From: JAPWJZ01 sp965279315
Lineage (GTDB): Bacteria; Pseudomonadota; Alphaproteobacteria; Micavibrionales; UBA2020
DNA length: 64,000 nucleotides
Assembly: GCA_965279315.1 (NCBI GenBank)
Contig: OZ257145.1
Location: forward strand, 372,001-436,000
Reading direction: 5' to 3'
In this document: piece after piece, positions 8,004 to 16,585 of the stretch
Layout: every line of letters starts with the position of its first letter
Numbering within the stretch: position 1 is the first letter of the stretch
Notes under the pieces: model-generated
Told to the model about the DNA's origin: nothing
The model's input: only the letters and a program-made list of their open reading frames with translations
Database searches by the model: none
Program-made: the position numbers and the translations under genes

Positions 8004-9011
8004 ATGGGATCATTTTTATCAGGGTTATCGTCTAAAATAGCCCAGAAATATCAGGGAGTTGCATCCCCGCAAGTGATTAGCGCGGTCCAGAAGGCGAGCA
8101 GCAAGACAGGGGTAGATTTTACCTTCCTGATGGAAAAAGCTTCCACCGAAAGCAGCTTTAACCCGACCGCCAAATCGAAATCCTCCTCCGCGACCGGCCT
8201 TTACCAGTTTATCGAAGATACCTGGCTGTCGATGGTCAAGAAGCATGGCGACAAATTCGGCCTTGGCGATTATGCGGACAAGATTGAAGTGAAGAACGGC
8301 CGCTGCTGCGTCGATGACGCCGCCGCCCGCAAAGAGATCCTGGGCCTGCGTAACGACCCCGAAATTTCCGCCCTGATGGCGGGCGCTTACAGCGCCGAAA
8401 ACAAGGTGTACCTGCAAAAGAACACCGAAGGCGATGTCGGCTCGACCGAAATGTACATGGCGCATTTCATGGGCGCGGGCGGCGCAACCAAATTCATCAA
8501 CTGCCGCGATTACGACGGCAACGCGATCGGCGCGAAACTGTTCCCCGCGCAGGCGCGCGCGAACAAGAACGTGTTCTACGACAAGGCGACGGGCAAGGCC
8601 CGCACGCTTGACCAGATTTACGACATGTTTGACAAAAAGTTCTCCGATGGACCTTCGACCACGACTGCTGCCGCGAAAACCCCCGACACTTCGGTCGCAC
8701 ACACCGAAACCGCGAAGCGCTCCATCAAGGCACCTGCCGCCGCCGACTATTCAAGCAAACCCCTCCCCGTCAAGGCCGCGCAGGTGCTTCCCGTTTTCGA
8801 CGACGCGAACGACAAGGATGACATCATCTGGTCGGATGACCCGCGTTTCCGCCACGACATACCGCAATCGGGCTATACGCATACGAACACGAACCTGCGC
8901 CGTTCCGTGCACCGCATCAGCGCGGAGAGCATCATGGTGATGTCACAGATGCGCGACACCGACCGCGAGACATTCAGCACCCGCCGTGACAAATACGGTT
9001 ATAACAGCTAA
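8004..9011 (+). CDS. SLT-domain lytic transglycosylase, no signal peptide
   Basis: 335-residue protein whose first 200 residues resemble an SLT-type lytic transglycosylase. The likely catalytic Glu49 is in STESSFNP, followed by SSATGLYQFIEDTWL, which corresponds to the GLMQ-like second motif. The C-terminal third (Thr/Ala/Pro-rich, then basic) looks disordered. There is no Sec signal, so the enzyme would have to leave the cell by another route, for example the flagellar export apparatus as for FlgJ-type enzymes. Control by a sigma-54 promoter fits a flagellar or envelope-assembly role, since sigma-54 drives flagellar genes in Caulobacter. This is inference; no flagellar gene lies nearby. Confidence 0.82.
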   Translation: MGSFLSGLSSKIAQKYQGVASPQVISAVQKASSKTGVDFTFLMEKASTESSFNPTAKSKSSSATGLYQFIEDTWLSMVKKHGDKFGLGDYADKIEVKNGRCCVDDAAARKEILGLRNDPEISALMAGAYSAENKVYLQKNTEGDVGSTEMYMAHFMGAGGATKFINCRDYDGNAIGAKLFPAQARANKNVFYDKATGKARTLDQIYDMFDKKFSDGPSTTTAAAKTPDTSVAHTETAKRSIKAPAAADYSSKPLPVKAAQVLPVFDDANDKDDIIWSDDPRFRHDIPQSGYTHTNTNLRRSVHRISAESIMVMSQMRDTDRETFSTRRDKYGYNS

Positions 9012-9016
9012 TCGGC

Positions 9017-10891
9017 CTACCGAATCTCGACCACCGGCGCTTTCAGGTTCTGGCCCTGAAGCGCTTTTGCCTGTTGTTCGATCATTTCGCGCAGCTGTAG
9101 CGGCGTGATCGACAGGTTGGGTTGCAGGGACGCTCTTTTGCCCGCGAAATCGAGCAGCATATCGAGCGGCGATTCATCGGCGGGGAACTGTTCCACTTCG
9201 GTATCGTCCTTGGGATCTATCTTGGCGCGTTCCTTGGCCACTTCAATAGCGCGCGCAAGGCCGCCCAGTTCGTCGACCAGGCCGCGCTCCTTGGCCTGTG
9301 CGCCCGTCCAGGCGCGGCCTTCGGCCACGTTGAACGCCTGCTCGTGCGTCATCTTGCGGCCCTGCATCACGCGCTGCAAAAACGATTCATATATATTATC
9401 GAGCGTCGCCTCGAATTTCGCCATTTCAGCCTCGGTGAACAGGCGGTTGAACGACCACATGCCGGCATGTGCGCCTTCCGAAATTGTCACCCAGTTGACG
9501 CCGATCTTGCTCCACAAATCCGCGAACACGAATTTGCCGCCGAACACGCCGATCGAACCCGTGATGGTGCCGGGCTGTGCCACGATCCAGTCAGCAGGTG
9601 TCGCAATCCAGTACCCCCCGGACGCGGCATAGGCGCCCATGGACACGATCACAGGCTTGCCGGCCTTTTGCGTTTCGATCACGGCGCGACGGATGGTTTC
9701 CGCCGCCGTCGGCGAGCCGCCGGGGCTGTCGATGCGGAAGACGACCGCCGCGACATCCTTGTCCTCGCGCGCATCCTTGAACGCATCGACGATGTCATTC
9801 GCCTCGATCCCGCTGTCGCCCATGCCGGCATGCGCACCGCCGAAGGAAACGATTTCGCCGGAACCCAGCACAAGGGCGATCTTGGGCTTGCCCTTGCCGC
9901 CGGTTTTTTTCTGTTCTTCTTTTTCGATTTCTTTTTTCACTTCATCGACGAAACCGCGCAGGCCCTTCGGCTTGGTCTTGGCTTCGGGCGAATAATCGGA
10001 CAGGTCGATGGTGTCGTCCTTTTCGGCCAGGCCAGCTTCCTTGCGCGCGGTTGCCAGCACTTCGTCATGGTAGCCGATCTTGTCCACCAGTTTCGCCTTC
10101 AGCGCGTCCTGGTCGTTATAGGGGGCGTTGTCGACCAGCAGGCGCACACCGGCAGGCGTCAACCCGCGGGCTTCCGCGATGCCATTCACCATCTGGCGCG
10201 ACAGGTCGCCGATCATTTCGGTCAGGGCCATGCGATTCGGCGCGCTCATATCTGTTGCGGTGAATGTTTCCGGTGCGGACTTATAGAGGCCTTTGTGGCC
10301 GAATTGCGCGGTCACGCCGACGAGGTCAAACGTGCCCTTCACGAATGGCACCTGCGCGGAAATGCCCGTGATACCGACGATGCCGACCGGCTGCAGCCAC
10401 AACTGGCCGAAGGCGGAGGCGAAATAATAATCGGACATGCCCGACGACATTTCGCCGTAGCTTTCGCCGAAGATGTAGGCGAATTTTCCGGCCTTGCGGA
10501 AATGGGCGATGGCGTCGCGCAATTCCTGCACCTGAGCCACGCTGAATTGCACGTCTTCCAGCGTTGCAAGGAAGCCCTTCACGCGGTCGTCCTTCGCCGC
10601 CCCCTCCAGCGCCTCCGTCAGTTCGCGCAGCGTCGACGTGGTGTGCACGAAGGGCTGCGTGATCGAGGGCTTCGGCAGTTTTTCGCCGATGCCGGATTTG
10701 AAGGTGTAGGTGAGCAGGATTTTCGACGGGAGCGCTTCGGGCTTGTCATCCATCGCGCGCCCGACGGCGACACCGATCATGATGACGAGGATGAAGAAGG
10801 AGAACCCCATCATGAGCAAAAAGCCCTTGAGGAGATTCCACAGGCCGTGGAAAAAACCGCCCTGTTTCTTGACAACTACCTGCTCGGCCAT
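9017..10891 (-). CDS. sppA: signal peptide peptidase SppA, 67K type
   Basis: 624 residues from the ATG at 10891, chosen because AAAGG lies upstream and the protein then begins with a short cytoplasmic segment and one membrane anchor (residues about 20-45). A longer frame to 11047 adds an unlikely leader. It has the tandem two-domain SppA architecture: the general-base Lys lies in the first half (HKGLYKSAPE) and the nucleophilic Ser in the second (MGAYAASGGYWIA). It degrades cleaved signal peptides in the membrane. It is convergent with the transglycosylase gene, 5 bp apart. Confidence 0.93.
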   Translation of the reverse strand: MAEQVVVKKQGGFFHGLWNLLKGFLLMMGFSFFILVIMIGVAVGRAMDDKPEALPSKILLTYTFKSGIGEKLPKPSITQPFVHTTSTLRELTEALEGAAKDDRVKGFLATLEDVQFSVAQVQELRDAIAHFRKAGKFAYIFGESYGEMSSGMSDYYFASAFGQLWLQPVGIVGITGISAQVPFVKGTFDLVGVTAQFGHKGLYKSAPETFTATDMSAPNRMALTEMIGDLSRQMVNGIAEARGLTPAGVRLLVDNAPYNDQDALKAKLVDKIGYHDEVLATARKEAGLAEKDDTIDLSDYSPEAKTKPKGLRGFVDEVKKEIEKEEQKKTGGKGKPKIALVLGSGEIVSFGGAHAGMGDSGIEANDIVDAFKDAREDKDVAAVVFRIDSPGGSPTAAETIRRAVIETQKAGKPVIVSMGAYAASGGYWIATPADWIVAQPGTITGSIGVFGGKFVFADLWSKIGVNWVTISEGAHAGMWSFNRLFTEAEMAKFEATLDNIYESFLQRVMQGRKMTHEQAFNVAEGRAWTGAQAKERGLVDELGGLARAIEVAKERAKIDPKDDTEVEQFPADESPLDMLLDFAGKRASLQPNLSITPLQLREMIEQQAKALQGQNLKAPVVEIR

Positions 10892-11006
10892 GACAGCAAC
10901 CTTTCGGAAATGCGATGAAATTTTTTGCAGTCTATCCCAACATTCCGCATTGAACGATAAATAAATTGGGTCTAGTCTCGTTTGCAGATCACGACACACG
11001 ACAGAC

Positions 11007-11039
11007 AAAAAAAGCCCCAAGTGCGGAAACACTTGGGGC
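11007..11039 (-). terminator. intrinsic terminator (minus strand)
   Basis: Perfect 10-bp stem GCCCCAAGTG/CACTTGGGGC with a 6-base loop, followed on the minus strand by seven T. It could end the fabI-aroC transcript, although it lies about 290 bp beyond the aroC stop. Confidence 0.75.
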
Positions 11040-11068
11040 AATATCATCGAAGCGAAGTATTAAGGGAG

Positions 11069-11099
11069 AGGCCGTTCGGAAAACCGAGCGGCCTTTTCC
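11069..11099 (+). terminator. intrinsic terminator (plus strand)
   Basis: An 11-bp stem with one G-U pair (AGGCCGTTCGG/CCGAGCGGCCT), AAAA loop, then TTTT. No annotated plus-strand gene precedes it except the possible small RNA. Confidence 0.7.
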
Positions 11100-11116
11100 T
11101 TGAGTGAAAGCATCGC

Positions 11117-11327
11117 GAATCTGTGGATAAGAGTCGAATCGTTTTTTAAGGCAGTTATCCACAGTCATTTTTTCATTTAAATTCATGCCGTTAAAGCAAG
11201 CGCGCGCTTCGGGGCACGGATTTGTTATGGAGAGTCCCTGAAAAAATTTCGGGTTTAATCCCAGAGTCTTGGGATTCCCCGATTCGGCAGAACATCAACA
11301 GATGCCGACAAGAATCTGATTTGACTC
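11117..11327. promoter_or_regulatory. candidate DnaA/CcrM-controlled locus, possible replication origin element
   Basis: Two perfect DnaA boxes face each other: TGTGGATAA at 11122-11130 and TTATCCACA at 11155-11163, centres 33 bp apart (about three helical turns). The same 211 bp carry nine GANTC sites, starting at 11117, 11131, 11136, 11232, 11264, 11273, 11281, 11312 and 11323; fewer than one would be expected by chance. An AT-rich run (11164-11186) follows the boxes, and AATCCCA/TGGGATT forms an inverted repeat at 11257-11276. This combination resembles the Caulobacter origin. However, only two consensus boxes are present, no hemE or dnaA neighbour is in view, and a DnaA-titration or regulatory site is equally possible. 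Confidence 0.5.
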
Positions 11328-11331
11328 GGAA

Positions 11332-12417
11332 TTATTTCGCTGTCTGCGCTATGTGGCGCAGCAGGTGATCGCACAGCACCAGGGCCATCATCGCTTCAGC
11401 AACGGGCGCGCCCCGCAATCCGACGCAAGGGTCGTGCCGACCTTTCGTCACAATCTCGGTTTCTTCCATCTGTTTGTTGATGGTGAGCATAGGCGTGAGA
11501 ATCGAACTCGTCGGCTTGAACGCGATGCGCACAACAATATCCTGCCCCGTCGAAATACCGCCAAGAATACCGCCCGCGTTATTCGACAGGAATTTCGGCT
11601 TGCCGTCTTCGATGCGGATCTGGTCGGAATTCACTTCGCCGCCCATTTCGACAGAAGAAAACCCTGCGCCGATTTCAACACCCTTCACCGCATTGATGCC
11701 CATCATCGCTTTCGCAAGATCGGCATCGAGCTTGTCGGCGAGCGGCGCGCCGAGGCCTGCGGGGAAGCCACTGGCGACGACTTCGACAATCGCGCCCGCG
11801 CTTGAACCGGCCTTGCGTGTTTTATCGAGGAATTCTTCCCAGACCGGAATGATCGCGGCATCCGGCGTGAAGAACTGGTTTTCAGCGGCCTGCGCCCAGT
11901 CCCAGTTGTCGCGGTTGATTTTATGCGGGCCGACCTGCACGACGCCGGCGCGGATCGTGATGTTATCGCCAAGGCGGGATTGCAGCACCTTGCGCGCGAC
12001 GCCCCCTGCCGCAACGCGGCTTGCCGTTTCGCGCGCGGATGAACGCCCGCCGCCGCGATAATCGCGGAAACCGTATTTCTGGTCATACGTGAAATCCGCA
12101 TGGCCGGGGCGATATTTATCTTTGATTTCTGAATAGTCTTTCGACCGCGCATCGGTATTTTCGATCAGCAGGCTGACGGGCGTGCCGGTCGTGCGGCCTT
12201 CGAAGACACCGGAAAGGATTTTGACTTTATCTTCTTCCTGACGCTGCGTCGTGAAGCGGTTCTGGCCGGGTTTGCGGCGGTCGAGGAAGTGCTGGATATC
12301 GGATTCGGACAGTTCGATCTGCGGCGGCACGCCATCGACCACGCACCCAATCGCCGGCCCGTGGCTTTCGCCCCATGTCGTGTAGGTGAACAGGCTGCCG
12401 TAGGTGCTGGCTGACAT
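11332..12417 (-). CDS. aroC: chorismate synthase
   Basis: 361-residue chorismate synthase, last step of the shikimate pathway, converting 5-enolpyruvylshikimate-3-phosphate to chorismate with reduced FMN. Family signatures are visible: the N-terminal FTTWGESHGPAIGCVVDGVPP-type region, RPGHADFTYDQKYGFRDYRGGGRSSARET, and GGILGGISTG. The length is typical. Its ATG overlaps the fabI stop codon by one base (TAATG), so the two are translationally coupled. The stop lies 5 bp from the DnaA/GANTC region. Confidence 0.97.
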   Translation of the reverse strand: MSASTYGSLFTYTTWGESHGPAIGCVVDGVPPQIELSESDIQHFLDRRKPGQNRFTTQRQEEDKVKILSGVFEGRTTGTPVSLLIENTDARSKDYSEIKDKYRPGHADFTYDQKYGFRDYRGGGRSSARETASRVAAGGVARKVLQSRLGDNITIRAGVVQVGPHKINRDNWDWAQAAENQFFTPDAAIIPVWEEFLDKTRKAGSSAGAIVEVVASGFPAGLGAPLADKLDADLAKAMMGINAVKGVEIGAGFSSVEMGGEVNSDQIRIEDGKPKFLSNNAGGILGGISTGQDIVVRIAFKPTSSILTPMLTINKQMEETEIVTKGRHDPCVGLRGAPVAEAMMALVLCDHLLRHIAQTAK

Positions 12418-13286
12418 TAACCCGAGATGCCCTGCAGCAGTTCGGCGGTCTGTTTCGCGCTGTCCACCGCGACCATGCCGATCGTGTTGTAGCCGCTGTC
12501 GACATACATAATTTCGCCCGTCACGCCCGCGCCGAGGTCGGAGAGCAGGAACAGGCCTGCGCCGCCCACATCTTCGGTCGTCACGTTACGGCGCAGCGGC
12601 GCGTTCAGTTCGTTCCATTTCAGGATATAACGGAAATCGCCGATGCCGGATGCGGCGAGCGTCTTGATGGGACCTGCCGAAATGGCGTTTACGCGGATGC
12701 CGTTCTTGCCCACGTCGCTGGCAAGGTAGCGCACAGAAGCCTCAAGGGCAGCCTTCGCAACGCCCATCACGTTGTAATGGGGCATGACGCGTTCTGCGCC
12801 GTGATAGGTCATGGTGATCAGGCTGCCGCCTTTTTTCATGAGCGGCACGGCGCGCTGCGCCACTGCCGTGAAGGAATAGACGGAGATATCCATCGTCTTC
12901 AGGAAATTGTCGCGCGTGGTGTTCAGGTACATGCCATCCAGTTCGTTCTTGTCGGAATAGGCAATCGCATGGACGACGAAATCAAGTTCGCCCCATTCCT
13001 TCTCCACAGCCTTGAAAGTCGCATCGATGCTTTCGTGGTTGGTGACATCGCAGGGCACAACAATTTTCGACTGCACGGATTCAGCCAGAGGACGCACGCG
13101 TTTTTCCAAAGCATCGCCCTGGAAGGTGAATGCCAGTTCCGCGCCGTGCTTGTGCGCCATCTCGGCGATGCCCCAGGCGATGGAACGGTCGTTCGCGACA
13201 CCCATAATCAGGCCGCGTTTGCCTTTCATGAGCGGGAGGGCATTCGTCATGGAATCGGTATCCTCTGTGGCGGGCTGGTTATTCAT
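12417..13286 (-). CDS. fabI: enoyl-[acyl-carrier-protein] reductase (NADH) FabI
   Basis: 289-residue short-chain dehydrogenase of the FabI type, the last reduction of fatty-acid elongation. Features are GVANDRSIAWGIAEM near the N-terminus (cofactor site), ITMTYHGAERVMPHYNVMGVAKAALE with the catalytic Tyr-X6-Lys, and NAISAGPIKTLAASGI. The start at 13286 is preceded by AGGTGA at good spacing. Alternative in-frame ATGs at 13250 and 13229 would remove a 12-19 residue non-conserved leader. Upstream of aroC in the same operon. Confidence 0.96.
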   Translation of the reverse strand: MNNQPATEDTDSMTNALPLMKGKRGLIMGVANDRSIAWGIAEMAHKHGAELAFTFQGDALEKRVRPLAESVQSKIVVPCDVTNHESIDATFKAVEKEWGELDFVVHAIAYSDKNELDGMYLNTTRDNFLKTMDISVYSFTAVAQRAVPLMKKGGSLITMTYHGAERVMPHYNVMGVAKAALEASVRYLASDVGKNGIRVNAISAGPIKTLAASGIGDFRYILKWNELNAPLRRNVTTEDVGGAGLFLLSDLGAGVTGEIMYVDSGYNTIGMVAVDSAKQTAELLQGISG

Positions 13287-13598
13287 TATGAATCACCTGT
13301 TTGAATTTCTGTTGGGCATCGTACACATTTATAAATATACGTCTAGCGACACGTTCCATAAAACGGCTTCCAGAAAAAAAATTTGCGGATTTAAACATAA
13401 AGGGAACGCATCGTTAAGTTATTATGAAATTCATTTCCCGTTTTCCTTTTGATTGAAAATGGAATTGTATTATATTTGTGACAGTCATCGTTAACCGACG
13501 GGTGTTCCTCACCCGTTCTCATACCAGCTTCTAAGCTTGCAAACACTTCCGTACTGGTGTTCACTCGCGCCAAGCTTAATGAAAAGAAGGTTCCAGAC
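13287..13598. promoter_or_regulatory. divergent promoter region with leader hairpin
   Basis: About 310 bp between the divergent fabI and M23 peptidase genes. On the plus strand TTGATT, a 16-base spacer and TATATT (13449-13476) form a good sigma-70 promoter. A stable hairpin ACGGGTG-TTCCT-CACCCGT at 13498-13516 falls in the leader of the peptidase mRNA. The rest is AT-rich and contains no credible ORF. Confidence 0.6.
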
Positions 13599-15146
13599 TT
13601 GCTTCAATTCACATCGCCTCGTGCCCGCATGTTCCGCAAGCGCCGTTTCGGCCTGCGCCACATCATCCTCTCCGCCCTTGTCCTTTCCGCCGCGTATGGC
13701 TTCATGCCGTCCGGCGAAACAACGGCTGTTGCGCCCGTCAATGCTGTCGTGGCTGCCGCCCCTGTTACCGCTCCCGCCGCGCGCGGCTATGAAGTGCTGA
13801 ACCTGAAAGACGCGTTCGACGCAAAACCCGCGCAGCCGTCCTACCAGTTCGCATCGACCGAAGAATCGGCCGCCAAGCCGCAGGTCGTGATCGCCGCCGC
13901 CCCCCAGCCGAAACTGGAACGCCAGCTGTCCTATATACAGTCGGGCATCACCAAGCTTCTGGAGGCCAGCACCGACCTCAAGGAAATCTTTGATAACGAA
14001 AAGAAACTCCATGTCGGCAAGGGCGATACGCTGATGGACCTTCTCGTGAAAAACGATGTGCCGCGCGACGATGCGTTCAGCGCGATCCAGGCGCTCAAGA
14101 AAGTCTATGACCCCCGCGACCTGAACCCGGCACATCAAGTGACTGTGTTCTTCCACAAGGACCCCGCGATTGCCGACCCCAAATTCGTGGGCCTGCGCAT
14201 TGAACGCGACTCCGTGAACTCGCTCGTCGTCAACCGCGACGCCGATGGCAGCTTCATGGTCAACGCCGAAGCGAAAACGGTCCACCGCGAAATGAAGGCC
14301 TATCAGGCGAAAATCGACAGCTCTCTCTATGTCGATGCGAAAGAAGCGGGCGTGCCCGATAACGTCATCCTTTCGCTCATCAAGATGTATTCCATGGGCG
14401 TCGACTTCCAGCGCGACATCCACAACGGCGATTCATTCAACGTCATGTACGAACAATATGTGACCGATGACGGCCGCGTTGTGCCGAACAAGGGCGAGAT
14501 CGTGTATGCGAAACTCGCGCTGTCCGACCGCGTCCTGCCGCTCTACCGTTTTGAAGGCAGCAACGGCGACGTCGAATATTTCGACCAGAGCGGCCAGTCG
14601 GTGAAGAAGCCCCTGATGAAAACGCCGATCGACGGCGCGCGCATCACCTCGAAATTCGGTTTCCGCCGCCATCCGGTGCTGGGCTTCAACAAAATGCACA
14701 AGGGCATCGATTTCGGCGCCCCTCGCGGCACCCCCATCTACGCAGCCGGCGACGGCGTCGTGGAAAAGGCCGGCAAGTTCTCGTCTTACGGCAATTATGT
14801 ACGCATCCGCCATCGCGCGGGCCTCGAAACCGCCTATGCCCACATGAACGGTTTCAAGTCTGGCGTGAAGGCCGGTTCCCGCGTGAAACAGGGCCAGGTT
14901 ATCGGTTATGTCGGCACCACCGGCCGCTCGACCGGCCCGCACCTGCATTACGAAATCCTGATGGGCGGCAAGCAGGTCAACCCTGCTTCCGTGAAACTGG
15001 CCGGCGGCAGCTCGCTGTCGGGCAAGGACCTGAAGAAGTTCAAGGCGGGCATCTCGAAGATCGACGGCACGTTTGCACAGGCGCTGCAGCCTGCTGCGCC
15101 CGCCGTCGCTTCGGCGGAAACGACGAAGGTCGCCGCACACAACTGA
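13599..15146 (+). CDS. M23-family murein endopeptidase (LysM-like/OapA-type)
   Basis: About 515 residues with one N-terminal membrane anchor (RHIILSALVLSAAYGF) and a C-terminal M23 zinc peptidase domain. Metal ligands are in HKGIDFGAP and HLHYE, and the family feature GFRRHPVLGFNKMH is present. The middle (VGKGDTLMDLLVKNDVPRDDA) resembles a LysM/OapA-like domain of periplasmic DD-endopeptidases such as MepM, which cut peptidoglycan cross-links. Start: TTG at 13599 has AAGAAGG 8 bases upstream; GTG at 13557 and ATG at 13629 are in frame but lack a ribosome-binding site. A terminator follows. Confidence 0.88.
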   Translation: MLQFTSPRARMFRKRRFGLRHIILSALVLSAAYGFMPSGETTAVAPVNAVVAAAPVTAPAARGYEVLNLKDAFDAKPAQPSYQFASTEESAAKPQVVIAAAPQPKLERQLSYIQSGITKLLEASTDLKEIFDNEKKLHVGKGDTLMDLLVKNDVPRDDAFSAIQALKKVYDPRDLNPAHQVTVFFHKDPAIADPKFVGLRIERDSVNSLVVNRDADGSFMVNAEAKTVHREMKAYQAKIDSSLYVDAKEAGVPDNVILSLIKMYSMGVDFQRDIHNGDSFNVMYEQYVTDDGRVVPNKGEIVYAKLALSDRVLPLYRFEGSNGDVEYFDQSGQSVKKPLMKTPIDGARITSKFGFRRHPVLGFNKMHKGIDFGAPRGTPIYAAGDGVVEKAGKFSSYGNYVRIRHRAGLETAYAHMNGFKSGVKAGSRVKQGQVIGYVGTTGRSTGPHLHYEILMGGKQVNPASVKLAGGSSLSGKDLKKFKAGISKIDGTFAQALQPAAPAVASAETTKVAAHN

Positions 15147-15166
15147 TAAACGCCGGATACGCTTTT

Positions 15167-15204
15167 AAAAGACCCGCTTGATCATATCAGGCGGGTCTTT
15201 TACT
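15167..15204 (+). terminator. intrinsic terminator
   Basis: Perfect 11-bp stem AAAAGACCCGC/GCGGGTCTTTT with a 13-base loop, 20 bp after the M23 peptidase stop. Confidence 0.85.
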
Positions 15205-15235
15205 TTAGGGCGTTTCCAATCGATTGAGGTTCGCC

Positions 15236-15574
15236 ATGCGCCTGCCCTTCGCCGCTGTTCTCGCCTTCACGCTGCTCTCCGCGTCTCCAGTCATGGCGGG
15301 TGACCGTCTTGGCGCCGGTGAATTGATGCAGATGTGCAGCAGCACGCATGATGTCGATTACGGTTACTGCGCAGGGTACATCACGGCCATCGCCGACCAG
15401 ATGCTGTCGACCGGCACTGCGGGCGGCGAGCGCGCGTGCAATCATCAGGGCATTCGCAGCCAGCAATATGTGGATGTGTTCCGCGCCTATGCAGAAATAT
15501 TCCCCGAGCGCCTGAAGGACGATGCGGAGCGCACCGTCGCCGCATCCTTCGCCCGCGCCTTCCCCTGCCGCTAA
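15236..15574 (+). CDS. Rap1a/Tai-like exported protein
   Basis: 112-residue exported protein with a clear Sec signal (cleavage after SPVMA). The mature part has CSS...YGYCAGYITAIADQM and a C-terminal AERTVAASFARAFPC, with Cys residues placed as in the Rap1a/Tai (type VI amidase immunity-like) domain family. In many genomes such proteins occur far from any type VI system, as here, so immunity function should not be assumed. ATG 15236 is chosen because GAGGT is 5 bases upstream; TTG at 15224 is less likely. Confidence 0.75.
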   Translation: MRLPFAAVLAFTLLSASPVMAGDRLGAGELMQMCSSTHDVDYGYCAGYITAIADQMLSTGTAGGERACNHQGIRSQQYVDVFRAYAEIFPERLKDDAERTVAASFARAFPCR

Positions 15575-15577
15575 TTC

Positions 15578-16057
15578 CTAGCGGTAGCTGCCAAAGATAT
15601 TCTGGCTCTTGCCGCTGGCATCCGTAACGCTCAGGAACGGTTCCTGCTCCGCCCCGCCCAGCTGCAGCCCCATCACGACGCGGTCGCGGCCTGATTTATC
15701 CTTCATGATCATCACGGGTGATTCATTTTCACCCGCAAGGCGGAACAGCAGGCGTATATGCCCTGTGTTGTCGGACAATGCCAGCAACGGCAACCCGCGC
15801 TCGCCCGCCCCGTTATACGTGCCCATTTGTAATCTCATCTGGCCATTTTCGCCGTAAAAGACCTGTCCCGGCTGCCCGTCACTCACATAGGTGGTGATGC
15901 CCTTGGCGTTCTTGGCGTCGTGCAGCGCGAAATAACTGTCGGACTGGGCTTGCGCATCGGCGGCTTTCGGGGCGAACACCGCCTGCCCCACGAGACCGCC
16001 CGTGAATGAAAAAACCGCGATCACAAAGAACGCGGCAACCGTTTTCTTCATCGTCAT
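15578..16057 (-). CDS. exported or membrane-anchored hypothetical protein
   Basis: 159 residues from the ATG at 16057, which has AGGGGA 6 bases upstream. An N-terminal hydrophobic segment (KKTVAAFFVIAVFSFTGGLVGQAVFA) serves as signal or anchor. The periplasmic part looks beta-rich, with GENGQMRLQMGTYNG, GLPLLALSDNTGHIRLLFRL and DKSGRDRVVMGLQLGG, which read like repeated strand-turn units. No family is recognised. It lies 13 bp downstream of holC on the same strand and is convergent with the Rap1a-like gene. Confidence 0.75.
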   Translation of the reverse strand: MTMKKTVAAFFVIAVFSFTGGLVGQAVFAPKAADAQAQSDSYFALHDAKNAKGITTYVSDGQPGQVFYGENGQMRLQMGTYNGAGERGLPLLALSDNTGHIRLLFRLAGENESPVMIMKDKSGRDRVVMGLQLGGAEQEPFLSVTDASGKSQNIFGSYR

Positions 16058-16070
16058 GTGAAATCCCCTG

Positions 16071-16520
16071 TTATGCTTTCTGTTCCCATTTGCCGCCATC
16101 GCCCTGCTGGTAATAGGCGATGGTGTGGCCCTGTTCCTTGTATTGTTTCCAGCGTGCACGCGCCGCCTGAACCGCATCATCGTCATTGCCGTCGAATATT
16201 TCGCAAGCGAGCGTGTAACGCCCCACATCATCCGACGCCGCGCTGTCTGTCAGTATCAGCACATTCGCGTTATTCGGGTTCACGTCTTCATCGGTCAGGA
16301 AAACCGGCTGGTCGGCCTCGGTGCCGTCCTTGACATAGCCATGCGGCAGGAAACTGGCGGGGTCATACGTCCAAAGGGCGGTATCCAGCACCTCGACCCT
16401 CTCGCGGCTCCCCGCCTTGACCAGCACGCGGTATTTGCGCTCCAGCGCCTTTGCCACAATTTCGGGCAGCGCCTGTTCGAGACGTTTTACGGTCAGGTGG
16501 TAAAAACGGACATCCGTCAT
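16071..16520 (-). CDS. holC: DNA polymerase III chi subunit
   Basis: 149 residues from MTDVRFYHLT (ATG 16520, AGAGG upstream), the typical HolC start and length. Recognisable segments are LEQALPEIVAKALERKYRVLVKAGS, LWTYDPASFLPHGY, and PNNANVLILTD. Chi links the clamp loader to single-stranded DNA-binding protein. In many proteobacteria holC lies next to pepA; here pepA is 4 kb upstream on the same strand, separated by a plus-strand gene and the LplT-Aas fusion. A longer frame to 16625 is a non-conserved extension. Confidence 0.92.
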   Translation of the reverse strand: MTDVRFYHLTVKRLEQALPEIVAKALERKYRVLVKAGSRERVEVLDTALWTYDPASFLPHGYVKDGTEADQPVFLTDEDVNPNNANVLILTDSAASDDVGRYTLACEIFDGNDDDAVQAARARWKQYKEQGHTIAYYQQGDGGKWEQKA

Positions 16521-16585
16521 GCTTGCTTGGAACCTCTGAAATACCCTATGATTATTGGGAGATTTAAAGGAAAGCGCAAGGGCGT

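Larger units (their letters stand above)
10950..11099 (+). ncRNA. possible small RNA
   Basis: On the plus strand a weak promoter-like pair (TTGAAC, 17-base spacer, TAGTCT at 10950-10978) is followed by two strong hairpins. The first is at 11014-11039 (10-bp perfect stem). The second, at 11069-11094, is followed by TTTT. No ORF of credible length is present. The transcript would be about 115 nt. It matches no RNA family I recognise. The alternative is that the hairpins are simply terminators of unrelated transcripts. Confidence 0.3.

Noticed and set aside
9122..10918. 598-residue plus-strand ORF opposite sppA
   Set aside because: Antisense shadow; sppA carries intact catalytic motifs in the other strand.
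11178..11195. CtrA site TTAA...TTAA in the DnaA/GANTC region
   Set aside because: The half-sites are 10 bases apart rather than the required 7.
15224..15574. Type VI immunity role for the Rap1a/Tai-like protein
   Set aside because: No effector or type VI secretion gene is nearby, and the fold is widespread outside such systems.
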